Shown piece by piece: positions 16,950-25,744 of a DNA stretch of 64,000 nt. Made by a program: the position numbers and the translations under genes. Origin of the DNA: Bacillota bacterium (lineage in GTDB: Bacteria; Bacillota; Clostridia; Christensenellales; Aristaeellaceae); the NCBI GenBank assembly GCA_023436585.1, contig JAEZIN010000029.1:62001-126000 (forward strand). Reading direction: 5' to 3'. The notes under the pieces are model-generated. The model had not been told where the DNA came from and did not search any database. It saw only the letters and a list, made by a program, of their open reading frames with translations. The number at the start of each line of letters is the position of its first letter. Position 1 is the first letter of the stretch.

Positions 16950-17906
16950 TTAAATATAGTGCATGGGGATGTCCTCCCCCACGATACGTACCTCCGGCGT
17001 CAGCCATACGCCGTGCTTTTCCTGTACGGTATGCTGCACCAGCGCGATCAGCTGCAAAAAATCCACCGCGGTGGCGTTGCCGGTGTTCACCAAAAACCCC
17101 GCGTGCTTTTCGCTGACCTGGGCGTCGCCCACCTTTACGCCGCGAAGCCCCGCCTGGTCAATGAGCTGCCCGGCGAAATGGCCCTCCGGCCGCTTGAAGG
17201 TGCTTCCGGCGCTTGGCACGTCCATGGGCTGCTTTTCGTTGCGGCGGCGGTTGAACTCCTTCATGTCCGCCCAGATGGCGTCCTTGTCGCCGGGATAGAG
17301 CTGGAACTTGACGGAGGTGATAATCAGCATCTCCTCCTGCGCGCGGCTGTGCCGGTACCCAAAATGCATCTCTTCCCCGGTGTAGGTGCGTATGAGGCCC
17401 TCCTCGGTGATGGCCTCCACCTCTACAATGGCTTCCTTCAGCTCACCGCCGTAAGCGCCAGCGTTCATGTACACCCCGCCGCCCACCGTGCCGGGTATGC
17501 CGCAGGCATAACACAGCCCTGCCAGGCCATGGCGGGCCGCCTCCTTGGCTACCGCGGCCAGGGATGCCCCGGCCTTGGCGGTCAATACCGTGCCCTCCAC
17601 GGAAATGGCAGCCATATCTTCCCCGTACTTGACCACCAGGCCGCGGATACCCCCGTCTTTCACCAGCAGGTTGCTGCCGTTGCCCAGCATCAATAGGGGA
17701 ATGCAGCATTCATTGGCGCTTGCCACCAGGAAGGCGATCTCCTGTGCGCTTTGCGCCGTCACCAGTATATCGGCAGGACCGCCGATGCGAAGCGTGGTAT
17801 GCTCCGACATGGGAGCCTGTAAAAGAATCCGGTCCTGCGGGATCCGTTCCCTTATCTTTTGCAGAAACGGCCCGAAAAAGGGCGCGCCGCAGGGCTTGTT
17901 ATCCAT
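16950..17906 (-). CDS. murB: UDP-N-acetylenolpyruvoylglucosamine reductase MurB
   Basis: A 318-residue FAD enzyme reducing UDP-GlcNAc-enolpyruvate to UDP-MurNAc, the second committed step of peptidoglycan synthesis. FAD-binding motifs LRIGGPAD and GNGSNLL are present, with GIPGTVGG in the middle. The catalytic Ser lies in PSAGSTFKRP and the C-terminal Glu in TPEVRIVG. AGGAGGAGATTC precedes the ATG. The layout is the short type usual in Firmicutes. It heads the murB-rapZ-whiA-crh cluster. Confidence 0.94.
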   Translation of the reverse strand: MDNKPCGAPFFGPFLQKIRERIPQDRILLQAPMSEHTTLRIGGPADILVTAQSAQEIAFLVASANECCIPLLMLGNGSNLLVKDGGIRGLVVKYGEDMAAISVEGTVLTAKAGASLAAVAKEAARHGLAGLCYACGIPGTVGGGVYMNAGAYGGELKEAIVEVEAITEEGLIRTYTGEEMHFGYRHSRAQEEMLIITSVKFQLYPGDKDAIWADMKEFNRRRNEKQPMDVPSAGSTFKRPEGHFAGQLIDQAGLRGVKVGDAQVSEKHAGFLVNTGNATAVDFLQLIALVQHTVQEKHGVWLTPEVRIVGEDIPMHYI

Positions 17907-17918
17907 GAATCTCCTCCT

Positions 17919-17943
17919 GAAAGGGGAAATTATCCCCTTTTAT
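17919..17943. other. Hairpin in the murB leader
   Basis: AAAGGGGA and TCCCCTTTT arms around 17920-17940 form a stem directly upstream of the murB ribosome site. On the plus strand it ends in TTTTATTG, on the minus strand in TTTC. It may end read-through from nagA or shape murB translation. Confidence 0.4.
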
Positions 17944-18062
17944 TGTACCTCAAAAGCGCCTGCCAGGCAATAGAAATGCCGGAAGGCGAAGCATTTGTCA
18001 GGTGGAGTTTTGGTAGAAATCCCGCCCTTCATTCGTTTTCCTTGAAAAGCCGGATTGTATTG

Positions 18063-19181
18063 TCAGCCGATTACCGAAAGCATGCTCCATTCCTTGTTCC
18101 AGCGGGTGAATATGGCAGGCGCGCCGGGCGTGATGCGGCCCAGCAGCTTTTCACAAATGGAATCCGCGGGGGCTTGGGTGGCCATAAACACGGCGTCCTC
18201 CGGTTTGATTCCGAATTGGATAAGGTTTTTAAGCCCCTTTGCCATGGTGAGGGTGGAGCCGGCCAGTACGCCGGTGGAAAGCCTGGCGGCGCCGTCTTTT
18301 ACATACACCGTCTGGCCGCCCAACTGGTAGGTGCCCTCCGGCATTCCCGCGGCCTCCATGGCGTCGGTGACCAAAACCGTCTTTTCCCTGCCCTTGGCGC
18401 GTATGGTCAGGCGGAGGATATCCGGGTGCAGGTGGATGCCGTCGCAGATTACTTCGGCGTACAGCCTGTCGTCCGTCAGCGCCGCGCCGGGAACGCCCGG
18501 CTCCCTGTGGTGCAGCGGCGTTTGCGCGTTGAACAGGTGGGTGACATGGGTAGCGCCCCAATCCGCCGCCTGGTGCGCCTGCTCGCTTGTGGCGTCGGAA
18601 TGGCCGATGGATACCACTGTCCCCCGCGATGCGATTTGGCGTATCCATTCCTCGGCACCGTTCAGCTCCGGGGCCAGCGTGATGATGCGTACGGCGGAAG
18701 CGTACTCCCCCGTCATTTGCAGCCAGGCCTCCATGGAGGGGGGCAAAAAATGGGCGGCCACCTGCGCCCCGCATCGGTGCGCGCTTAAAAACGGCGCTTC
18801 CATGTGCGCGCCTGCTACAATCGAGCCGCTTGTTTCGGGCTTTTCCATCACCGCGGCGATGCCGGCCAGGGCCGTCTTCGTATCCTGCATGGAAGCGCTC
18901 ATGGTGGTGGGCAAAAAGGCGGCCACGCCGCCCTTTTTCAGCTCCCGGCTCATATGGCGGACGGCTTCCTCCCCCAGCATGGTGTCCATGCCCATAAAGG
19001 CGTGAATGTGCACATCCACAAACCCCGGCAGAAGGTAATCGCCCATCAGGTCCAACGTTTCCTCCGACGGAGCGGGCACGAGGGAAGAACCTGCCTCCGC
19101 GATGAGGCCGTTTGTTACTTTGACAGACATCCGTTCGTAAAACCGTCCGTTTACATAGGCGGTTGCATTCGTAATCAGCAT
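18063..19181 (-). CDS. nagA: N-acetylglucosamine-6-phosphate deacetylase
   Basis: A 372-residue amidohydrolase-fold deacetylase turning GlcNAc-6-P into GlcN-6-P. Metal and catalytic motifs are visible: HIHAF, HMEAPF (metal-binding Glu), IGHSDA, THLFNA and LVTDAM with the catalytic Asp. The ATG at 19181 follows AAGGAG; the longer frame to 19220 runs into the permease gene. The start overlaps the permease stop by 7 bp. No nagB lies nearby. With murB and rapZ next door, the product would feed amino-sugar recycling into wall synthesis. Confidence 0.92.
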   Translation of the reverse strand: MLITNATAYVNGRFYERMSVKVTNGLIAEAGSSLVPAPSEETLDLMGDYLLPGFVDVHIHAFMGMDTMLGEEAVRHMSRELKKGGVAAFLPTTMSASMQDTKTALAGIAAVMEKPETSGSIVAGAHMEAPFLSAHRCGAQVAAHFLPPSMEAWLQMTGEYASAVRIITLAPELNGAEEWIRQIASRGTVVSIGHSDATSEQAHQAADWGATHVTHLFNAQTPLHHREPGVPGAALTDDRLYAEVICDGIHLHPDILRLTIRAKGREKTVLVTDAMEAAGMPEGTYQLGGQTVYVKDGAARLSTGVLAGSTLTMAKGLKNLIQFGIKPEDAVFMATQAPADSICEKLLGRITPGAPAIFTRWNKEWSMLSVIG

Positions 19182-19918
19182 GGCGATAATCTCCTTGTCT
19201 TGTTCAGAACCAGCAAACAAACCAACAGGGCGGCCAGGGTCAAAAACATCAGCACGGATAAGAAGGGAACGGCAAAGTCAAAGGCGCTTCCCGCTTCCGG
19301 ACCGGTAAGCAGGGAAAGCCCCAGGGCGGGCAGGAAAACCATCACCGCGCCGGCCGGAACGCCTTTTAATACCCTGGGGAAAGAAAGCGTAAGGTATGCG
19401 CGAAACCGGGATGCGCCAAGGCACCGCGCCGCCCTTGCCAAGGCGGGATCCACCGCCGCCGTAAAGGAGCAGGCGCACAGTATCATCAGCGGCAGCAGCG
19501 AAAGGGAGATAACCAGATAGCGGGGAAGCTGCATGGCATCCAAAAATATCAATGCCGGCACAAACGCATCAGGAACCAGGGGAATGAGCTTTTCACTAAG
19601 CAGTATCAAAGTGCCGCCCAAGGAAAACAGGGGCATTACAACCGAAATAAAGGCCGTACGGTGCTTAAAGGCCGCCAGCAGGCACCCTGACGGGTATCCC
19701 ACAAACAGGCACAACAGCGTGGCGTACAGCGCTGTTTCCAATTCCGGCAGCAAAAGCAGGAAGCTGCCGGGCTGAAGCAGCGTTGAAAAGTCGGGTATCG
19801 ATACGGCCTCAACCGCCGCATTCCGTAAAAGCCAAAGTCCGGACAGGATAGAGGCAAGAGCGAGCAAAAAGCCCGCCAGCCAAACAAGAACAGGGAAGGC
19901 CCGCTTTACAGGGTTCAC
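19175..19918 (-). CDS. ABC transporter permease, PotB-like
   Basis: A 247-residue permease with about six membrane helices. The EAA-type coupling loop is recognisable as ARCLGASRFRAYLTLSFPRVLKG, the segment that contacts the ATPase. The fold resembles the PotB/PotC class of polyamine, iron or thiamine importers. The start is GTG, overlapping the ATPase stop by 4 bp (GTGA). Only one permease is encoded, and no substrate-binding protein is near, whereas Pot systems usually have two permeases and a PotD. The substrate cannot be inferred. Confidence 0.78.
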   Translation of the reverse strand: MNPVKRAFPVLVWLAGFLLALASILSGLWLLRNAAVEAVSIPDFSTLLQPGSFLLLLPELETALYATLLCLFVGYPSGCLLAAFKHRTAFISVVMPLFSLGGTLILLSEKLIPLVPDAFVPALIFLDAMQLPRYLVISLSLLPLMILCACSFTAAVDPALARAARCLGASRFRAYLTLSFPRVLKGVPAGAVMVFLPALGLSLLTGPEAGSAFDFAVPFLSVLMFLTLAALLVCLLVLNKTRRLSPC

Positions 19919-21045
19919 AGCGGCACCTCCTTCTCAACAGCCGCAGGCGCTTTGGGCGCCGCCAAGATATCCTCTTCGCCGGCGATCAGGGCTGCCTTGG
20001 CTGTATCCCACCAGAGGAATACGCGCGTTCCGGCATCATAATGCTCCGCCTGAGAATCATCGCACAGTATCTCCCGCCCGGTGGGCAGGGTCACCACCTG
20101 ATAGGACCGGCCCTGCTCCTTAAGCACGCCGGATACAAGGCCGCTCAGCGGGCTGTCGGGCCTGGGCGTGTCAAACAGGCGCACATGCTCGGGGCGCAGG
20201 CAAAGGATCACATCCTCCCCAATGGAGGGGGGAGGCCCGAAAGCCTGGGCGGTCAAGGTAAGGCCGTCCATTTCCACGGCCACCAGCCCGTCCGGGCGCC
20301 TGGCAGCCACCACGCCGGGCAGCATGTTGGAAGAACCCATGAACCGGGTGGCGGCAATGCTCTCGGGATGGTGGTAGATTTCCTCCGGCGTTCCCGTCTG
20401 CTCTATCCTGCCGGAAAGCATCAGCGCCATGCGGTGGGAGACGGCCATGGCCTCCTCCCGGTCACGGGTCAAATACAGTATGGAAAAATGCCACTGCTGC
20501 TGCAGCGCCTTCAAAAACGCCAGGATCCGCCGGCGCTCCACTTCCAATAAGCCGCAGAAGGGATCATCCAGCACCAGCACCTGGGGCCTTGAAACAAGAG
20601 CGCGGGCCAGTATGGCCATTTTGTACTGGTAGGGCGACAGTTCCCCGGGCCGTTTATCCGCCGTGCCGTTAAGGTCGGCAAGGGACAGCATGTGCTTGGC
20701 CCGGCCTCGCCTTTCCGTGCGGCCAATGCCGCTGAGCATCAGCCCGTAGGCGATATTGGAAAGGACGGAACGCATGGGGAACAATGGTGTATCAACAAAC
20801 AGAACGGCCAGGCAGCGCTTGCCCGGCGCAAGGCCGGTCACGTCCCGCCCGTTAAGCAGCACCCGCCCGAAGGAAGGCTTTATAAGCCCGGAAAGAATAT
20901 CAGCCAGTGTGGTTTTTCCGCAGCCGGAAGGGCCTACCAGGGAGAAGAATTCTCCGGGGTGAAGGCTCAGGTCCACACCTTTTAATACCGGCGTCTTCCC
21001 GAACCCTTTTTGTATGTTGTTCAATTTCAGGGGAACAGGTGTCAA
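19915..21045 (-). CDS. ABC transporter ATPase, PotA-like, with altered catalytic motifs
   Basis: A 376-residue protein with an ABC domain (residues 1-235) and a C-terminal TOBE-like region as in PotA. Walker A is intact (GPSGCGKT, 38-45). The other motifs are not: the Q-loop Gln is replaced (LFVDTPLFP, Val84), the signature LSGGQ is LSPYQ (136-140), the catalytic Glu after Walker B is Asp161 (LVLDDP), and the switch His is Arg194 (LTRDREEAM). The fold is clearly that of PotA, but efficient hydrolysis is doubtful. The start is TTG after GTGAGG. It forms an operon with the permease and nagA. Confidence 0.82.
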   Translation of the reverse strand: MTPVPLKLNNIQKGFGKTPVLKGVDLSLHPGEFFSLVGPSGCGKTTLADILSGLIKPSFGRVLLNGRDVTGLAPGKRCLAVLFVDTPLFPMRSVLSNIAYGLMLSGIGRTERRGRAKHMLSLADLNGTADKRPGELSPYQYKMAILARALVSRPQVLVLDDPFCGLLEVERRRILAFLKALQQQWHFSILYLTRDREEAMAVSHRMALMLSGRIEQTGTPEEIYHHPESIAATRFMGSSNMLPGVVAARRPDGLVAVEMDGLTLTAQAFGPPPSIGEDVILCLRPEHVRLFDTPRPDSPLSGLVSGVLKEQGRSYQVVTLPTGREILCDDSQAEHYDAGTRVFLWWDTAKAALIAGEEDILAAPKAPAAVEKEVPL

Positions 21046-21088
21046 AAGGGCCTCACCTTCCTCCCGCCATACGGTGTAGGGTGTCTGT

Positions 21089-21118
21089 ATTGTAAGCCGT
21101 ATAAGAAATGCCTGTCAA
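21089..21118 (-). promoter_or_regulatory. Promoter of the ABC-nagA operon
   Basis: Minus strand: TTGACA (21113-21118), 18-bp spacer, TACAAT (21089-21094), about 45 bp before the TTG start of the ATPase gene. Confidence 0.75.
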
Positions 21119-21813
21119 CCGCCTAACAGTATCTTACAGGCATCGCAAAGCGTTTCCGCCTGATATTGGGCGGGGGATTCCTTGTGCCTTAAGCCTTTGC
21201 CGCACAAGTGAATGGATGCGATGCCCGCCCGGCGGGCGGCCTCGATATCGGCTGTCAGGCTGTCCCCCAATAAGATTACGCGGCTTTTGTCGGTGACGCC
21301 CATCTTTTCCATGGCGACGAACAGCATTGTCGGGTCAGGCTTTGAGGAACCTATCTCCCCGCTGATAACGGCATGGGCGATATACGGCGCGATTTCCGAT
21401 TTTTGAAGCCTTGATTTTTGCACCGAGGCGATGCCGTTGGTGACAAGCACAATGGGCATATGCGCATGCACCGTCTTTACAAAATCCAAAGCGCCCGGCA
21501 TCAAAAAGGCGTACTGGCCCAGCCGGCCGGTAAAGCAGTTGCCCACCTCCTCCGGCGTGTGGGCTGTACCGGGGAAATGGTGAAGCAGCCGTGCGAAGCG
21601 CTCTATGCGCAGTTCTTCCTGGGTGATTTCTTTTCTTTCATAAGCCTTCCACAGCGATTCGTTGATGCTGGAATACAAATGGGCGGTCTCCTCGCTGAAG
21701 GGCAGCCCGCAAAAGGATAATGCGTCATTGAGCGCGGCTTTTTCCGCCGCATAAAAGTCAAAGAGCGTGTTGTCCGCATCGGACAGGAGCAGGGAATACA
21801 AAGCAGCAGGCAT
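21115..21813 (-). CDS. HAD hydrolase, YjjG/YfnB-like nucleotidase
   Basis: A 232-residue HAD-superfamily phosphatase. Motif I is DADNTLFDF, the form typical of the YjjG/YfnB subgroup; motif II Thr lies in VLVTNG, the motif III Lys in SSKPDP, and motif IV in LLGDSLTADI. The helical cap follows motif I. YjjG proteins remove phosphate from non-canonical pyrimidine nucleotides. The ATG at 21813 follows AAAGGAAAC; the upstream extension lacks a site. Its stop lies against the promoter of the ABC operon. Confidence 0.85.
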   Translation of the reverse strand: MPAALYSLLLSDADNTLFDFYAAEKAALNDALSFCGLPFSEETAHLYSSINESLWKAYERKEITQEELRIERFARLLHHFPGTAHTPEEVGNCFTGRLGQYAFLMPGALDFVKTVHAHMPIVLVTNGIASVQKSRLQKSEIAPYIAHAVISGEIGSSKPDPTMLFVAMEKMGVTDKSRVILLGDSLTADIEAARRAGIASIHLCGKGLRHKESPAQYQAETLCDACKILLGG

Positions 21814-21845
21814 GGCGGTTTCCTTTCTTTTCGGGGGATACATAT

Positions 21846-21874
21846 AGATTACCCTGCCCGCCGCGGTTTTGCAA
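21846..21874 (-). promoter_or_regulatory. Promoter of the HAD hydrolase gene
   Basis: Minus strand: TTGCAA (21869-21874), 17-bp spacer, TAATCT (21846-21851), about 33 bp before the ATG. Confidence 0.6.
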
Positions 21875-21886
21875 CCCCGGCGCCTG

Positions 21887-22885
21887 TTATGTCGCGGCTC
21901 TTGTGATGATCACGGTAAGCACGCCATGCTGGGGCAGCGCTTCGATCCGGATGGGATAGGGCAGCAGATTCCGGAAGATGAAATCGTTATAAGAACTGAT
22001 GGCTGCGTCAAAATCCCTCGGCACATAGCTTACGCCGCTGTTTTGGTGCGTTTTCCATGTTTCAATTTTCAGGGGCAGCCCCAGCGCCGCGTTGAATAAT
22101 GTGGTGGTCAGCTGGCAGACACCGCCGCCGTACCCCTTGCCATCCTGGCTGATATTGGGCGCCATCAGGTATCCGTTTTTGCGGCTCGTTTCGCCGGAAA
22201 GCGCTTTGAAGGAAAACAGTTCTCCGGCGGGAACCACCGCTCCGGTGACCCTGCCGGCTACAAGCTCAATATTGAACTGCCTGTTTCTACTCAGGCTCCC
22301 GCCTGTTTCTTCGTTGTAATAGGTGGTGAAGCCGCCGATGATATCCCCATCTTTTGCATCCCGCCAGGACACAAACGGGGTGAAGATAAGGTGACCGGCG
22401 GGTATGCTTGCCGTTTCCCGCATCATGTTGACTGTGGCCTGCCCATCCTCCCACCTTAAAACGGACAACATATCCCCTTCGGCCAGCTCGTTGCCGCCAT
22501 AACCGCCGGTCTTAATGCGGATGGGCATTATAACCTTGGCCATGCCGGCCTGCAGCATGGCGCCGGGCACCGTGGCCACCATGGGGTCAAGCGGGAAAAA
22601 ACGGTGCAGCCACTTTGTCTTGCAGTAGCCGCGTGCGTTTCTGAGCGAAATCCGGCACCAGTCCGGGCCGTACTCATATACATAAATTTTTTCATGGGGA
22701 GAAACATATTGCACTTTTCTGCTGTTCACATCCGCTTCAAGGCGGATAAAGAATTTCGTATCCGAGCAGGCCGAGTAGATTGGTGTCTCGGTTTCCCCGC
22801 CGGGTGCAGGCTGCTGGCAAAGCGCGGCCGGGATGCAGGATAGAATAAGCATAAGGGAAAGAATCAGGCAGATTAACCTTTTCAT
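21887..22885 (-). CDS. Exported VanW family protein
   Basis: A 332-residue secreted protein. A signal peptide covers about residues 1-24 (LICLILSLMLILSCIPAALC; the Cys suggests a possible lipoprotein but no clear lipobox). Residues 30-95 look like an SH3-type domain. The VanW domain follows, with FSFKALSGETSRKNGY and the signature GGGVCQLTTTLFNAALG. VanW occurs in vancomycin-resistance clusters but is widespread in Clostridia with unknown function; no other van genes are here. The ATG at 22885 follows AAAGGAACG. Confidence 0.85.
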   Translation of the reverse strand: MKRLICLILSLMLILSCIPAALCQQPAPGGETETPIYSACSDTKFFIRLEADVNSRKVQYVSPHEKIYVYEYGPDWCRISLRNARGYCKTKWLHRFFPLDPMVATVPGAMLQAGMAKVIMPIRIKTGGYGGNELAEGDMLSVLRWEDGQATVNMMRETASIPAGHLIFTPFVSWRDAKDGDIIGGFTTYYNEETGGSLSRNRQFNIELVAGRVTGAVVPAGELFSFKALSGETSRKNGYLMAPNISQDGKGYGGGVCQLTTTLFNAALGLPLKIETWKTHQNSGVSYVPRDFDAAISSYNDFIFRNLLPYPIRIEALPQHGVLTVIITRAAT

Positions 22886-23231
22886 GAATTCGTTCCTTTC
22901 CATGGCATCATTTGTAATCCATATAAATTGGATTATACTTATAAAATGTGTAAAAACTGAGAAAAAAGTCTAAAATCTGTGTTCAAAGCAGAAAGAACAT
23001 AGTAATGAACGGATAATATGGAAATCAATTACATTGCCGTTTGGTTTTTTTCGTAACTTTTGCGCAAAAAAGGAAGGAAAATGGCAATGCGTGAGGAAAA
23101 TGTATAATGATGATAAGGGGCGCTGCCTGCTACTTCCGCATTGACTGCCCGACCGCATTTCCAAAACGGCTGCATCCTTAGGCGCACATGTTTACAAGCC
23201 GACCAGTCTCAGTTTCAGGGGAGATAGGCCG
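22886..23231. other. Intergenic region between divergent VanW and GGDEF-EAL genes
   Basis: No gene is supported in this AT-rich gap. It holds TATAAT-like boxes for both directions: a minus-strand one near 22930 and a plus-strand TATAAT at 23102-23107. A clear riboswitch was not recognised. Confidence 0.5.
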
Positions 23232-25682
23232 ATGCTGACACGCAACAAAAGCATGAAAAACCACAAAGGGAAGCAAGACCTGCGCGCAGAGTATCCCCGT
23301 CTCGGCGCCTTGGGGAAGTCCATCCGGATTACGTTTATCTATCTGACGGTTGGTTGCCTGTGGATTGTATTTTCCGATCTTATTGTTGAATCCATTTTCA
23401 GGGAATTGTCCAGCATAACCCTGGTGAGCATCGCCAAGGGTGTGTTTTACGTGGTGGCAACAGCGGTGATGATCTTCTGCCTGGTATATCCGGCGCTTCA
23501 AAGGGCCATGTCCGCTCAGCAAAGCGCCCAGTCCGCCAACTCGCTGCTGGAAGCGGCCAACGCGGAGTTGCTGAAGGAGAAGGTCAAGCTGATGGAATCG
23601 GAAAGCAAGCTCAGGGCAAGCGAAACGCTGTTCCGCTCCATTTTCGACCAGGCTACCGTTGGCATCTACATCGGCCACGGCAACCAGTACCTGCATACGA
23701 TCTTTGGGGATAGCCCGGCTGTCAACCCCAGGTACTCGGACATTGCGGGAAGAACGCCGGAGGAAGTGGCAGCCCTGAATTGGAAGGATTATACCCATCC
23801 GGAGGATGTGAAAGCGGACAAAGAAAACTTTGCGCTTTTGAAGTCCGGCGCCATAGCCAGCTATGATATGGAAAAGCGTTATATCAAGCCGGACGGCACT
23901 GTGGTTTGGGTGCATATGATCATGTCCCGCCTGTATGTGCATCAATTGTCCGACTTCAGCCATCTGTGCATCATTGAGGATATTACCAAACGCAAGGCCA
24001 TGGGGCAGGCACTGGAGGACAGTGAGCGCAGCAAAAGCGTGCTGCTGAGCAATCTTCCGGGCATGGCTTACCGCCTGAAATATGATCCCTATTGGACCGT
24101 GGAATTTGTCTCCCAGGGATGCCTGCCCCTGACCGGCTATACGCCGGAGAGCATCGTGCAGGAAAGGAAAGTAGGCTATTTTGATCTGATTTTGCCCAAA
24201 TACCGGGACACGATTCGCAGAAAATGGGAGCATACCCTGAAGGAGAAGGCCCAATTTCACGAGGAATATGAGATCATTACCGCTGCGGGCGAAATCAAAT
24301 GGGTCTGGGAGCAGGGCCAGGGCGTATTCGACAAGGATGGGAAAGTGCTTGCGCTGGAAGGGCTGGTCATGGATATCACCGAGCGCAAGCAGCAGGAAAT
24401 CAAGCTTAAGTATCTGAGCGAACATGATCCTCTGACGGGGGTTTACAACGGGCATCATTTTGAGGAAATGCTCACCCTGGATATTCATCATCACGCCTCC
24501 ATCAAAAAGGCGCTGCTGCTCATCACCCTTCACGATCTGGGTAAGGTCAATGCCACCCATGGGTACGTGTACGGCGAGAGCCTGGTGAAGCAGGCTGCCG
24601 GCAAGCTTTCCGAATTGTGGACGCCGTCGCGCCACCTGTTCCAAATTGCCGGTGACAGGTTCATCTTCTATGTCCGCCGGTATGAAAGCAAGGCCGATCT
24701 TCAAAAACTGTGCCGGAATGTGATCGATACGCTGGACGCGTGCCTTAACGAATCGCGTGTATACGGGACTGTCGGCGTTCTGGAGCTGGAGAGCACCCAA
24801 ACCAACGTGGACGATATATTGAAGCTTGCCTCCATAGCCGCCGAATACGCGGCTGCGAACCAGCCGGTAAGATACAGCTTCTTTGACAGGGATATGGAGG
24901 CTGCCGTCAACCGCAAGGAGATGATTAAATCCGAGCTGGCCAAATGTGTGCGAAGTGAAGGCGATCATTCGCTGTATCTTGTGTACCAGCCAATTTTCCA
25001 TGCCGGGACGGGCGCCATCTACGGCTTTGAGGCGCTGGCCAGGTTCGCGGGCGTTGGGACGGGGCAGGTGCCGCCGGGCGAGTTTATCCCCATAGCCGAG
25101 GAGGCGCAGTTGATCGTTCCTCTGGGCAAAAAAATCATACGGCTCGCGTGCGGCTTTTTAAAGCGCCTGGAGACGAACGGTATCACTGACAAGGTTGTTT
25201 CCATCAACATCTCCGCCATCCAGCTGCTGCGGGACGACTTTTTGCCCGACCTTCTCGATGCGGTTGCCGCCGCCAAAGTTAACGCGCGCAATATTACATT
25301 GGAAATCACCGAATCGGTATTTTCCGACAGCTATCAAAAGATCAACGAAAAGCTGGGCGCCATCCGGGAAAAAGGGATCGCCATCTCCATCGACGACTTT
25401 GGGACGGGATATTCATCCCTGGCGCGAGAAAACGAACTGAACGTCAGCTGCCTGAAGCTGGACAAGCAGTTTATAGACGGGCTTTTGATGCTGGACCCCG
25501 GCGAGGTGATCGTGGGGGACATCATCTCCATGGCCCACAAGCTGGGCCACAGCGTGGTGGCCGAGGGCGTGGAGCGTGAGGAGCAGCGCCGCTATTTGAT
25601 GGACCACCGCTGCGACTACATCCAGGGATACCTGCTCAGCCGCCCGCTTCCTGAAGAGCAGGCCTTCCAGATGGTTATGTAA
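23232..25682 (+). CDS. Membrane-bound PAS-GGDEF-EAL protein (c-di-GMP phosphodiesterase)
   Basis: An 816-residue signalling protein. Two N-terminal membrane helices (about 29-50 and 62-86) and a coiled coil lead to two PAS domains (about 130-255 and 262-385), then a GGDEF and an EAL domain. The cyclase motif is degenerate, AGDRF near residue 473, and the usual metal-binding Asp and Asn residues are altered, so synthesis is unlikely. The EAL domain looks active: FEALAR near 600, NISAIQ, EITES, DDFGTGYSS, KLDKQFI and VAEGVE. It should degrade c-di-GMP under control of PAS signals. GGGGAG precedes the ATG. It is a single gene. Confidence 0.9.
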   Translation: MLTRNKSMKNHKGKQDLRAEYPRLGALGKSIRITFIYLTVGCLWIVFSDLIVESIFRELSSITLVSIAKGVFYVVATAVMIFCLVYPALQRAMSAQQSAQSANSLLEAANAELLKEKVKLMESESKLRASETLFRSIFDQATVGIYIGHGNQYLHTIFGDSPAVNPRYSDIAGRTPEEVAALNWKDYTHPEDVKADKENFALLKSGAIASYDMEKRYIKPDGTVVWVHMIMSRLYVHQLSDFSHLCIIEDITKRKAMGQALEDSERSKSVLLSNLPGMAYRLKYDPYWTVEFVSQGCLPLTGYTPESIVQERKVGYFDLILPKYRDTIRRKWEHTLKEKAQFHEEYEIITAAGEIKWVWEQGQGVFDKDGKVLALEGLVMDITERKQQEIKLKYLSEHDPLTGVYNGHHFEEMLTLDIHHHASIKKALLLITLHDLGKVNATHGYVYGESLVKQAAGKLSELWTPSRHLFQIAGDRFIFYVRRYESKADLQKLCRNVIDTLDACLNESRVYGTVGVLELESTQTNVDDILKLASIAAEYAAANQPVRYSFFDRDMEAAVNRKEMIKSELAKCVRSEGDHSLYLVYQPIFHAGTGAIYGFEALARFAGVGTGQVPPGEFIPIAEEAQLIVPLGKKIIRLACGFLKRLETNGITDKVVSINISAIQLLRDDFLPDLLDAVAAAKVNARNITLEITESVFSDSYQKINEKLGAIREKGIAISIDDFGTGYSSLARENELNVSCLKLDKQFIDGLLMLDPGEVIVGDIISMAHKLGHSVVAEGVEREEQRRYLMDHRCDYIQGYLLSRPLPEEQAFQMVM

Positions 25683-25711
25683 ATTTTTTCCGGCTTCCGA
25701 AAAAACGGCGC

Positions 25712-25740
25712 TTGCAACAAAGGGTGTTTTGCATTATAAT
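25712..25740 (+). promoter_or_regulatory. Promoter of the pheST operon
   Basis: TTGCAA (25712-25717), 17-bp spacer, TATAAT (25735-25740). Transcription would start just before the T-box leader. Confidence 0.85.
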
Positions 25741-25744
25741 GTGA

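Noticed and set aside
21887..22885. VanW gene as a sign of vancomycin resistance
   Set aside because: No vanHAX-type, vanY or sensor-regulator genes are near; VanW domains are common in Clostridia without resistance.
23178..25001. A 607-codon minus-strand frame opposite the PAS-GGDEF-EAL gene
   Set aside because: Composition is typical of a reverse-complement shadow (many His, Gln, Leu) and the plus-strand gene is clear.
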